Shown here: positions 1 to 7,527 of the stretch, piece after piece
How the letters are laid out: the number at the start of each line of letters is the position of its first letter
Position numbering within the stretch: the stretch's first letter is position 1
Assembly (NCBI GenBank): GCA_945874115.1
Contig: CAMCFD010000030.1
Coordinates: forward strand, 1-17,431
DNA: 17,431 nucleotides
Direction: 5' to 3'
Source of the DNA: Rickettsia typhi
Lineage (GTDB): Bacteria > Pseudomonadota > Alphaproteobacteria > Rickettsiales > UBA1997
Position numbers and translations under genes: made by a program
Notes under the pieces: generated by a model
What the model was told of the DNA's origin: nothing
What the model saw: the letters and a program-made list of their open reading frames with translations, nothing else
The model's database searches: none

Positions 1-1254
1 ATTCTTTATTTAGAAGATGGCTCGGTCGTGACAGTTCCTGAGGAAGAATTGCCGCTTGAATTGCCACGCGACGTTGTTTTTGACGGCAATGGCAATCCAC
101 TGGCGAATCACCCAACTTGGAAACACACAACTTATAAAGGCCAGAAAGCGATTCGCGAAACTGACACTTTTGACACATTTTTTGAGAGCTCGTGGTATTT
201 TTTACGCTATATTTCGCAACCAAACAACAAAGCTTTTGACGCTGATTTAGTCAATAAATTTATGCCCGTAGACCAATATATTGGCGGCGTTGAACATGCG
301 GTTTTACATTTGCTTTATGCGCGATTTTTTGTAAAGGCCTTAAAAAAATGTGGTTATTTGAATTTTGATGAACCTTTCAAAAACCTTCTGACACAAGGGA
401 TGGTGTGTCATCAAAGTTTTAAAGATAAAGACGGAAAATGGGTTTTCGCAAATGAAGTTGTCGAGGTTGAAAAAGGCAAATTTATTCACGAAAAAACCCG
501 CGAAGAAGTTTTTGGCGGAAGAAGTGAAAAAATGAGCAAGTCGAAGAAAAACGTGGTCGAACCGTCGCGAATTATTGATTCTTATGGCGCTGACACTGCG
601 CGACTTTTTATGCTTTCAGACAGTCCGGCGAATCGCGATTTAGAATGGTCTGACGCCGGAATTGACGGCGCTTGGAAATATGTCAATCGCTTGTGGCGCT
701 TGGTTTGCGGGTTTGGTGATTTAAACATCGCGGCGCAAAAAAATCAAGAGCTTTCGGCCGAAGAAAATTCACACGAAATCACAAGGCTCACTCACAAAAC
801 TATAAAAGATGTCGGTGAAGAATATGACAAAATGGGCTTCAATCGCGCGATTGCCAAGATTCGCGAATTTTCGAATGCGCTTGAAAAATTTGCGCCAAAA
901 AACGAAAGTGAAGCAAAAATTATGCGTTTTGCGCTTCAAAATTTGACGATTTTATTTTCGCCAATTATGCCGCATTTGGCCGAAGATTGTTTTGCGAAGC
1001 TTGGAAATGTTGGCTTTGTGGCTCAAGCAAATTTCCCGCAATTTGACGAAAATTTAATCGCGCAAGACAGCGTAAAAATTGCGGTGCAAGTTGGATCAAA
1101 ACTTCGCGCGGTTCTTGAAATGGCGAAAAATTCGAGCAAAGACGAAATTGAAAAAGCGGCGCGCGCTCATGAAAATGTTGCAAAATTTTTAGAGGGTGCT
1201 AATGTTAAAAAAGTCGTGATTGTGCCAGATAAATTGATTAATTTTGTGATTTAA
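1..1254 (+). CDS. leuS: Leucyl-tRNA synthetase, C-terminal part (5' end outside window)
   Basis: Class I aminoacyl-tRNA synthetase that charges tRNA-Leu in the cytoplasm. The frame is open from base 1, so the gene begins upstream of the window; about 417 codons are visible, roughly half of the usual 850-870 residue enzyme. Seen in order: the second half of the catalytic domain (ETDTFDTFFESSWYF, then HLLYARFF), the KMSKS loop at bases 529-543, the helical anticodon-binding domain (DLEWSDAGIDGAWKYVNRLW and following), and the small C-terminal domain ending VVIVPDKLINFVI. The editing domain and the HIGH motif lie outside. The TAA stop at 1252-1254 falls in the arm of a hairpin. Only 2 of 17 Arg codons are AGA/AGG, which makes a useful core-gene reference. 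Identification is secure from the motifs. Confidence 0.97.
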   Translation: MLYLEDGSVVTVPEEELPLELPRDVVFDGNGNPLANHPTWKHTTYKGQKAIRETDTFDTFFESSWYFLRYISQPNNKAFDADLVNKFMPVDQYIGGVEHAVLHLLYARFFVKALKKCGYLNFDEPFKNLLTQGMVCHQSFKDKDGKWVFANEVVEVEKGKFIHEKTREEVFGGRSEKMSKSKKNVVEPSRIIDSYGADTARLFMLSDSPANRDLEWSDAGIDGAWKYVNRLWRLVCGFGDLNIAAQKNQELSAEENSHEITRLTHKTIKDVGEEYDKMGFNRAIAKIREFSNALEKFAPKNESEAKIMRFALQNLTILFSPIMPHLAEDCFAKLGNVGFVAQANFPQFDENLIAQDSVKIAVQVGSKLRAVLEMAKNSSKDEIEKAARAHENVAKFLEGANVKKVVIVPDKLINFVI

Positions 1255-1286
1255 TGCCATTTAATTATTAGCAGGAAATGGCATTA
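1252..1286 (+). terminator. Hairpin overlapping the leuS stop codon
   Basis: An 11-bp perfect inverted repeat (arms 1252-1262 and 1276-1286, 13-base loop) begins with the leuS stop codon. No clean U-run follows, so it is either a weak intrinsic terminator or a 3'-end stabilising hairpin. The next gene starts 110 bases downstream on the same strand. Confidence 0.5.
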
Positions 1287-1364
1287 GGCAAAAGCAGTAA
1301 AAAATTTTACCTTGCCACACAGTTGATTTTGACCACTTCAACATAAAAAATAACAGCGCCAAAA

Positions 1365-3209
1365 ATGCTCAATAATCCTGTTTTAAACTATTTATTTCAA
1401 AGCGTTAAACCTTTCAAACGCTATCTTTTTCTTCATCTTTTTGTGGTGATTTATAACGCCATCGATTTGTCGCTTTGGTCTTATATTTCTAAGCTTCTCA
1501 TCGATCAAGTTTCAAGCTTGCCACGCGATGAACTTTTGCGTGAAATTTGGCCAATTGCAACAATTTTTATAATTCTTACAATTGCCGCGGGCCTTGTTTG
1601 GCGCATTTCAGACTATAGCTGGACATATCTTGCGCCGCTTATGCGCAAAAAAATCATGCTTGATGCGGGCGATAAAATGCTTGAGAAATCGCAAAATTTT
1701 TATCAAAATAACCAAGCCGGAGCCTGCGCTAGCCGCATTAAAGAATTGGCCAATAACGCGCCAAAATTGGTCGAAGTTATAATTTATAATTTTTTGAGCA
1801 TATTTTTAAGTTTGATCGTGGCGTTTTTCGCGCTTTGGTATGCGCACAAATTTTTCGCAATTTCGCTGATTTTATGGGCGGCACTTTTCATTTTTATGGC
1901 GGTTCGATCTGCGAAATTAACCGACAAAATGTCGGCCGATATTTCGACCTCGCAGGCGAAAATTATGGGAAATATTGTCGATGTTTTTACCAATATTCAA
2001 AACGTTAAATTTTTCACTAATCAAGAGGCCGAGAAGAAAAAAATCGGTTATTTGCAAAATCGTTATACAATTTTTTATCGTCATCGCGGATTTTTTCTGC
2101 TGCGCTTTTACACGCTTCACGGCCTGACTTTTTCGATTTATTTTTCGGCCTCAATTGCGGCGCTGCTTTATTATTATTCGAAAAATCAGGTGACGCTTGG
2201 CGATTTTACGATGATTTTAACCATCAACACTTGGCTGATTCACGCAATGTGGCAAGCCGCCGGAAATTTGCGCACGTTTCTAGAGGAATTTGGCGCGGCG
2301 AAACAAGCTTTGGCGATGATCGACAAACCGCAAGAAGTTAAAGACCACGAAAACGCTGGCGAACTTGAAATTTTAAGCGAAAATGGCGCCGAAATTATTT
2401 TTGACAATGTTAAATTTTCCTACAATCTTATTTCGTCACCATCGAGTGAATTTAAGCCGACCGAATTTCAAGCTTTTGCAGATTTAAGCCCGCAAAATGC
2501 AGTTTTAGATGTCAGAAGAGATTTACACATTAATGGTCGTTTAATCATCAGAAGGGGCGAAAAAATCGGCCTTGTTGGACATTCTGGTGGCGGAAAAACA
2601 ACTTTTGTCAATTTGTTGATGCGCTCTTACGATATTAATTCGGGTGAAATTGTCATTGACGGACAAAATATCGCGAGCGTCACACAAAATTCGCTGCGCC
2701 GCGCGATCACGATTATTCCGCAAGATCCGCTTTTATTTCATCGCACACTTTACGAAAATATCGCTTATGCCAAAAATAATGCGACGCAAGAAGAAGTTTT
2801 TGAAGCGGCGCGCCTTGCTTATTGCGACAAATTTATCGATCGCATGCCAAAAAAATATCGAACTTTGGTGGGTGACCGCGGCATAAAACTTTCGGGCGGA
2901 CAACGCCAACGAATTGCGATTGCGCGCGCTTTTATTGAAAATGCGCCGATTCTAATTATGGACGAAAGCACCAGCCAGCTTGATTCGATCACCGAAAATT
3001 TAATTCAGCGCGGGCTGACAAAATTGATGGAAAATAAAACCGCGATAATTGTTGCGCATCGCTTATCGACGCTGCAAAATGTAGATCGAATTTTGGTTTT
3101 TGACATGGGAATGATCGTCGAAGAAGGCACGCACGACGAGCTTTTGGCGCATAAAGGAATTTATTATAAAATGTATAATGAGCAAGTTAACGGATTTTTT
3201 ACGAGCTAA
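1365..3209 (+). CDS. ABC exporter half-transporter (fused membrane and ATPase domains)
   Basis: A 614-residue ABCB/MsbA-type exporter that would act as a dimer in the inner membrane; the substrate cannot be told from sequence. The N-terminal ~330 residues hold the hydrophobic helices. The ATPase domain follows: A-loop Tyr353, Walker A GHSGGGKTT (405-413), Q-loop IPQDP, signature LSGGQRQR (509-516), Walker B ILIMDE (529-534, catalytic Glu534), D-loop SQLDS, and switch His565 in VAHRLST. All catalytic residues are present. Oddity: 44 residues separate the A-loop Tyr from the Gly before Walker A (RRGEKIGLVG), against about 18 in MsbA, an insertion of roughly 25 residues that also carries AGA/AGG Arg codons unlike the rest of the gene. 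There is no Shine-Dalgarno; the first ATG fits the domain start. A stand-alone gene between leuS and accessory gene A. Confidence 0.93.
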   Translation: MLNNPVLNYLFQSVKPFKRYLFLHLFVVIYNAIDLSLWSYISKLLIDQVSSLPRDELLREIWPIATIFIILTIAAGLVWRISDYSWTYLAPLMRKKIMLDAGDKMLEKSQNFYQNNQAGACASRIKELANNAPKLVEVIIYNFLSIFLSLIVAFFALWYAHKFFAISLILWAALFIFMAVRSAKLTDKMSADISTSQAKIMGNIVDVFTNIQNVKFFTNQEAEKKKIGYLQNRYTIFYRHRGFFLLRFYTLHGLTFSIYFSASIAALLYYYSKNQVTLGDFTMILTINTWLIHAMWQAAGNLRTFLEEFGAAKQALAMIDKPQEVKDHENAGELEILSENGAEIIFDNVKFSYNLISSPSSEFKPTEFQAFADLSPQNAVLDVRRDLHINGRLIIRRGEKIGLVGHSGGGKTTFVNLLMRSYDINSGEIVIDGQNIASVTQNSLRRAITIIPQDPLLFHRTLYENIAYAKNNATQEEVFEAARLAYCDKFIDRMPKKYRTLVGDRGIKLSGGQRQRIAIARAFIENAPILIMDESTSQLDSITENLIQRGLTKLMENKTAIIVAHRLSTLQNVDRILVFDMGMIVEEGTHDELLAHKGIYYKMYNEQVNGFFTS

Positions 3210-3213
3210 TTCC

Positions 3214-3243
3214 ATTTTTCGCCAATAATTGCTAGCGAAAAAT
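3214..3243 (+). terminator. Hairpin after the ABC transporter gene
   Basis: A 9-bp perfect stem (3214-3222 with 3235-3243) and 12-base loop start 5 bases after the transporter stop codon. The A/T-rich outer stem and close position suggest a transcript end, but no strong U-run follows. Confidence 0.45.
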
Positions 3244-3375
3244 TCATAACTGCATAACTTTATAAAACATAAAAATCTGATACAAATTTGAGGACGATTA
3301 TCTCTATTAAAACGCTTGCTAAAGTTAAAAATATAATTTAAAAATTGATCCGCTCAACTTAAATAATATCAAAAA

Positions 3376-5751
3376 ATGTCGAAGCCAGAAATTGCAAGAA
3401 AAATGGAAAAAGCTTTGAGAGAAAACCTGTGGCTTAAATCTAGCTTGGCCAGTAAAGATGTTGCGGCAGATTTATCCTCGAAAGTTATAAGCGGAATAAA
3501 CGTAAAGCGAGACAGAGCTTATTTCGCGCAAACAATAGAGGATGGCGCGCCAAAAAACTTTTTATTGAAAGACAAAGGTGACATTAGCCGAATTATCGCT
3601 GGTATTTTTGGCACAGAAATTTATCGCATTTTGTCAAACAAGCAATTTATTGTCAGAAGAGGCAAGGCGGCAGAAATTGAGGGTTATCGTGCGCATTTTG
3701 GCGTAAAGTGGCGCGAAGATTTAGAGTCATTTTACAGCCAAGATTCTTATCGTGATAACAAAATATTTGAAGAAAGAATCGTCGATCTTAAAAAAGAAGA
3801 ATGGCGCGAGTTTGTCGAAGGCTATGCGCGACTTTGTGGAGTTATGATAATTTTGGGGGAGTCTGATTATAATATGCGAAACTATCTTTTTTATGAAGAT
3901 ATAGACCCCAAAAACCCCAATAAAACAAGGATTCGCCCCGTTGCAATTGATCGAACCGCACTTGGAAGTTCGTTTTTAGATTATGAAGATGAATCTTCGC
4001 AATTTTATGGCTCGAGCAATTCGAGAGATTTTGTAAGAATATTTCTTGCTAATTTGCCAGAAGAGCTCTGCGCCAAGGCTACTGCAAAGTTAGTAAGAGA
4101 AAAAGGTTATGTTAGCCGAGACTCTAGAACGCGACGATTGGTGAGGCATGGAATATTGCAGATTGGCGCGCAAATTGACCCTGACGCGGCCTTGCTTGAC
4201 GCGATCAAAAAAAATATCGAACTTGACCCATCTTTGAAGGATTTTTTTATCGAATTTATGGAGGGGCTCGAAGACGCAATTGAACTTGCGGAAAATGAAA
4301 GATTTTTAGATGAATATTGTGCGAAATTCGCCCATTTTGGGGCAAGAGGTGTTGATCTTGCAAGAAGCCTCAAAGCTCGACTTGAGCAAAACGCCGCCCG
4401 CGCAAAAGATGAATTTGCACTGTTTTTTGAATATAAAGCAACGCTAGAAAGAGAGCCAAAAAGAGAGGATTTTGAAAACAGGGACGAGGTTTTAAAAATT
4501 TTAGTAAGAAGTGCAGATGCGAGAAAAATAGCTCAATTTCTTAGGGAAGAATCTCCTTCAGATCTAGGCATGGCGAAGGCACTTGGCGCTTCTATTAACA
4601 AAGGTTTCACCGAAATTGCGCGAAGTTTTTTAATAGATGACCATATCAACGATTATTTCGAGCAAAGCAAGCAGGCCTTTCTCAACGAAGCATCGAATAA
4701 AGGCAATTTAAAAGCAGCCAAAACCTTGGTTGAACTTGGCGCTAATCCCACATCTCAAAGTGGGGAGAGGGGGCCAATTAACATCGCGGCCGAGGCCGGA
4801 AATTTAGAAGTCGTAAAATATTTAATGCCGATAAGCAATTATCAATTGGGCTATCCATTTTTGCGCGACGCCATCAAGGCGGGGAAAAACAGGTTGGTAA
4901 AAAAACTTTTGCAAGAAAATCTCGCTCTTGATTTATTAAGTATTCCATCTTTCAAGAGATCAAAAAGAACGCTTCTTTTTCTAACTTTAGAGCAAGAACC
5001 AATAGATTTAGAATTGGTCGAAATTTTGTTAGAAAAAAGCGACTTGTCGCAAGCGTTTAACGGCGTAGACATCGCATCTGCCTCGCGAAATCCGATGGCA
5101 CTTAATAAAATCGTCGAGGTTTTTCAAAAAACATTCGCGACGCAATCAATTATAGACATTTTGCTCGAAACCTTGTTAATATTGCAAGGCCAAGATGGCA
5201 GCGAAAATTCGCTCGCAAATTTAGAGGCACAAATTGCAGCGCTAGCAAATCTTGAGGAAAGAAAGCCTCAATCTGAAGAAACAATGGTGGCTTTAGCGCA
5301 CTTACAAGCACTGTCAAACCCAACCGCAAGAGCTTTTAGTTGTGGCGACTTGCGTGATTTAAAAATGTTTGACTTTCTGGCATCAATTCCAAATAAAGAA
5401 GAAATTAACCAATCTGAAACATTGATGAAATATAGCAAAGCGCTAGTCAAAGAGCCGGCGCTTGCCAAGGCAATCTTGAATATGAAAGGCCAAACACTTC
5501 TTCATATATTTTGCGACGATTCTAACGGACTTTATTCGACGCCACAGCGAGATTTATTAGCCAAACTTCTTCTTGACAAGGGCGCTTTCAAGGACATTCT
5601 TGACAAAGATGGAAAAAGCGCACTTTATTATGCGCAAAGAAGCGGGCTTGACGAATCTGTTTTGTCCTTTTTACAGCCAGAGCCAACTCGCAGTTTCTTG
5701 CCAGCGGAGGCTTCAGCAGCAAGGCCGAAAGACAAGATTACAGAAATTTAA
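3376..5751 (+). CDS. Accessory protein A: kinase-like N-terminal region plus ankyrin repeats
   Basis: I do not recognise this 791-residue protein as a named gene. Residues ~150-350 align with the 504-residue protein at 7528-9042: YARLCG (150-155), LGESDYNMRN (160-169), an Ile-Asp at 191-192, a GSSxS block, a helix ending DAIELA (300-305), and NAARAKDEF (339-347). Asp164-x4-Asn169 followed by Asp192 resembles the catalytic loop and metal-binding Asp of atypical (PI3K/HipA-like) kinases, with Lys65 and Glu81 as possible nucleotide-binding partners; this is inference. Degenerate ankyrin-type repeats follow at ~442-510 (GNLKAAKTLVELGANP, AEAGNLEVVKYL) and ~704-765 (TLLHIF, LLLDKGA, DGKSALYYAQRSG). 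There is no signal peptide or membrane segment. AGA/AGG make up 29 of 51 Arg codons, unlike core genes. The ATG start has no Shine-Dalgarno. A cytosolic or secreted effector role is plausible but unproven. Confidence 0.85.
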   Translation: MSKPEIARKMEKALRENLWLKSSLASKDVAADLSSKVISGINVKRDRAYFAQTIEDGAPKNFLLKDKGDISRIIAGIFGTEIYRILSNKQFIVRRGKAAEIEGYRAHFGVKWREDLESFYSQDSYRDNKIFEERIVDLKKEEWREFVEGYARLCGVMIILGESDYNMRNYLFYEDIDPKNPNKTRIRPVAIDRTALGSSFLDYEDESSQFYGSSNSRDFVRIFLANLPEELCAKATAKLVREKGYVSRDSRTRRLVRHGILQIGAQIDPDAALLDAIKKNIELDPSLKDFFIEFMEGLEDAIELAENERFLDEYCAKFAHFGARGVDLARSLKARLEQNAARAKDEFALFFEYKATLEREPKREDFENRDEVLKILVRSADARKIAQFLREESPSDLGMAKALGASINKGFTEIARSFLIDDHINDYFEQSKQAFLNEASNKGNLKAAKTLVELGANPTSQSGERGPINIAAEAGNLEVVKYLMPISNYQLGYPFLRDAIKAGKNRLVKKLLQENLALDLLSIPSFKRSKRTLLFLTLEQEPIDLELVEILLEKSDLSQAFNGVDIASASRNPMALNKIVEVFQKTFATQSIIDILLETLLILQGQDGSENSLANLEAQIAALANLEERKPQSEETMVALAHLQALSNPTARAFSCGDLRDLKMFDFLASIPNKEEINQSETLMKYSKALVKEPALAKAILNMKGQTLLHIFCDDSNGLYSTPQRDLLAKLLLDKGAFKDILDKDGKSALYYAQRSGLDESVLSFLQPEPTRSFLPAEASAARPKDKITEI

Positions 5752-5866
5752 GTTAGATTAATTCAGTAAAATAAAGCAAGAAATTGAAAGAAAAATAGCA
5801 AAGCCCCCTGAAGAACTTTGTTTGAACAAGAGGCAAAAAAGTCGAAGAAAAACCGGAGGCATAAAT

Positions 5867-5901
5867 AAAAACCACCCACATCAACCGATGTGACGGGTTT
5901 T
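5867..5901. terminator. Terminator-like hairpin between convergent genes
   Basis: The stem CACATC/GATGTG (5877-5882, 5887-5892) has a 4-base loop AACC and continues outward, after a 3x3 internal loop, into AAAACC/GGTTTT (5868-5873, 5896-5901). The A-run on the left and T-run on the right make it usable in both directions, between accessory gene A (+) and tatD (-). Confidence 0.6.
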
Positions 5902-5974
5902 GTCTAAAATTTTATCCTTAAAATTATTTTGCCCAAATGTCAATTATTGGTGGACAAAGGCATAAAATCGGCGC

Positions 5975-6748
5975 TTAAACGCGAAAAAGACCGCGAAAAT
6001 TCTCGCTGGTTTGGCGCGCAACTTCGTCAACTTCGAGATTTTTTAAGCTCGCCAAAAACTCAACGACATGTCTAGTGAAAGCCGGCTGATTGGGCTTTCC
6101 ACGATGAGGCATCGGCGCCAAATAAGGAGAATCGGTTTCGACCAAAATCATATTTAGCGGCAAATTTTTGGCAATTTCTTGCAAATCAAACGCGTTTTTA
6201 AAAGTTAGAATTCCTGAAAGTGAAATAAAAATTCCCAAATCAAGCGCTCTTTTTGCGAGATTTTCGCCACTTGAAAAACAATGTAAAAGCGCGGGAAAAG
6301 CGCGGTTTTTTTGCTCAATTTCTAAAATGTCAGCCATGTCAGCGTCGCAATCACGCGAATGAATTATCAGCGGTTTTTGTAGAATTTGCGAGGCTTCGAT
6401 ATGTGCCAAAAAACTTTTCTTTTGGTTTTTAGGGTCGGCATCTTTATGAAAATAATCGAGTCCGGTTTCGCCAATTCCGATAATTTTTTCGTTCTTGCCG
6501 CAAAACTCAACAATCTCAGCAGCGCTCGTCATTTTTTCTTCGTCAACATTGCACGGATGGTTGCCAATTGAAGCAAAAACATTGTCATATTTTTTGGTAT
6601 ATTTTAAAATATCGTCGATTTTGCTGATTCGCGTGCAAATTGTTTGTAAAATTTTAACGTCATTTGCATTGGCGTTGGCAATTATCTCGTCAATGTTAAA
6701 GCCTTTTTCTTCAAGCAAATCAAGGTGGCAATGGCTGTCGATTATCAT
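5975..6748 (-). CDS. tatD: TatD-family metal-dependent hydrolase (DNase)
   Basis: A 257-residue TIM-barrel amidohydrolase-fold protein of the TatD family, a usual length. Metal ligands visible: His6 and His8 in DSHCHLD, Glu94 in GETGLDYF, His130 in IIHSRD, His156 in HCFSSG, and Asp206 in ETDSPYLAP. All expected ligands are present, so it should be active. Family members act as 3'-5' exonucleases on DNA or as D-aminoacyl-tRNA-type hydrolases; the true substrate is not shown by sequence. It starts one base after the nadD stop codon (TAA-T-ATG), so it is co-transcribed and probably translationally coupled to nadD. Confidence 0.95.
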   Translation of the reverse strand: MIIDSHCHLDLLEEKGFNIDEIIANANANDVKILQTICTRISKIDDILKYTKKYDNVFASIGNHPCNVDEEKMTSAAEIVEFCGKNEKIIGIGETGLDYFHKDADPKNQKKSFLAHIEASQILQKPLIIHSRDCDADMADILEIEQKNRAFPALLHCFSSGENLAKRALDLGIFISLSGILTFKNAFDLQEIAKNLPLNMILVETDSPYLAPMPHRGKPNQPAFTRHVVEFLASLKNLEVDEVARQTSENFRGLFRV

Positions 6749-6749
6749 A

Positions 6750-7307
6750 TTAAACTTTCTTGGTTGATTCTAATTTTGCGCGAATTTCACTCGATGAAAT
6801 ATCATAATTTTTTGCCCGAATTAGCGAAAATTTCGGAAGTTTTTTGCCATTTGTGCCATAAATTTTAAATTTCTCATAAATCTCAAACGCTTTACTGTTG
6901 CGCGCCTTAAAAATGAAGTCTTCACGCGAAATAATTGCAAAAGATATTGATTTTATCAATAATTTATAGTTCTTCCATTGATAAAACCTATTTAAATTGT
7001 CCGCGCCCATAATCCACGTGAATTCGTGATTTGGAAAGCTGGTCGTAATTTTTTTCACCAAATCATAGGTAAAAATGCTGTTTTTTTCAAAATCTTTAAC
7101 TTTAATTTTGGCGTGATTTTTTGCGAGTTTTTGACAAGATTCAAGCCTTGAAACATAAGACGAAGACGCATTTTTCTTAAGCGGATTTTGCGCCGTTGGA
7201 ATCAGCCAAACTTGATGAAGTCCCAATTTTTTCATCGCAATTTTAGCAATGTGGATGTGTCCTAAATGCAAAGGGTCAAAACTTCCGCCGAGCAATCCTA
7301 TTTTCAT
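6750..7307 (-). CDS. nadD: Nicotinate-nucleotide adenylyltransferase
   Basis: Transfers AMP from ATP to nicotinate mononucleotide to form deamido-NAD, in cytoplasmic NAD synthesis. The 185-residue protein carries the nucleotidyltransferase P-loop GGSFDPLHLGH with the HxGH signature (residues 7-17), WLIPTAQNP, WIMGADNL, and the C-terminal ISSSEIR motif. The ATG at 7307 was chosen over the upstream start of the open frame at 7367, because the longer form would place codons across a consensus promoter (7332-7361) and the family begins at MKIGLLGGSFDP. It heads the two-gene nadD-tatD operon. No Shine-Dalgarno is evident; the transcript leader would be only about 20 bases. Confidence 0.95.
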   Translation of the reverse strand: MKIGLLGGSFDPLHLGHIHIAKIAMKKLGLHQVWLIPTAQNPLKKNASSSYVSRLESCQKLAKNHAKIKVKDFEKNSIFTYDLVKKITTSFPNHEFTWIMGADNLNRFYQWKNYKLLIKSISFAIISREDFIFKARNSKAFEIYEKFKIYGTNGKKLPKFSLIRAKNYDISSSEIRAKLESTKKV

Positions 7308-7331
7308 AAAGTTCAAGCTTAATTTTAGATA

Positions 7332-7361
7332 ATTATAGCATATTTTAGAAAAATTTGTCAA
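7332..7361 (-). promoter_or_regulatory. Sigma70-type promoter of nadD-tatD
   Basis: Reading leftwards, TTGACA (7361-7356) and TATAAT (7337-7332) are both perfect consensus hexamers with an 18-base spacer. Transcription would start near 7325, just upstream of the nadD ATG at 7307. This is the strongest promoter match in the window and it fixes the nadD start. Confidence 0.75.
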
Positions 7362-7374
7362 GTTCAAAACCCAC

Positions 7375-7402
7375 TTGCAAAATTATTTTTATAGACTATT
7401 TA
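7375..7402 (+). promoter_or_regulatory. Possible promoter for accessory gene B
   Basis: TTGCAA (7375-7380) and TATTTA (7397-7402) with a 16-base spacer, oriented towards gene B and divergent from the nadD promoter. It would give a leader of about 120 bases containing the hairpin at 7434-7456 and the small ORF at 7468. Only a moderate match. Confidence 0.3.
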
Positions 7403-7433
7403 TTAGGCACCATTAACTAAATCAGCAAATCAG

Positions 7434-7456
7434 ATTTTTGAATATTTGTCAAAAAT
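7434..7456 (+). promoter_or_regulatory. Leader hairpin upstream of accessory gene B
   Basis: An 8-bp perfect stem ATTTTTGA/TCAAAAAT (7434-7441, 7449-7456) with a 7-base loop. It ends directly before an AGGA ribosome-binding site (7457-7460), so folding could affect access to the small ORF that follows. Confidence 0.4.
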
Positions 7457-7467
7457 AGGACGAAATT

Positions 7468-7521
7468 ATGAGACTGAACAATCCTCAGTTAACAGCGTCT
7501 AAGAATTTTAAATTATTTTAA
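7468..7521 (+). CDS. Possible 17-residue leader peptide upstream of accessory gene B
   Basis: ATG at 7468 opens a 17-codon ORF (MRLNNPQLTASKNFKLF) that stops with TAA at 7519-7521, six bases before the ATG of accessory gene B. It has AGGA at 7457-7460 with 7-base spacing, a better ribosome-binding site than gene B itself, which has none. This arrangement would suit a leader peptide or translational coupling. So short an ORF can arise by chance; nothing in the peptide points to a function. Confidence 0.35.
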   Translation: MRLNNPQLTASKNFKLF

Positions 7522-7527
7522 AAAATA

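Noticed and set aside
7308..7367. Longer N-terminus for NadD
   Set aside because: The extra codons overlie a consensus promoter and precede the family-typical MKIGLLGGSFDP start.
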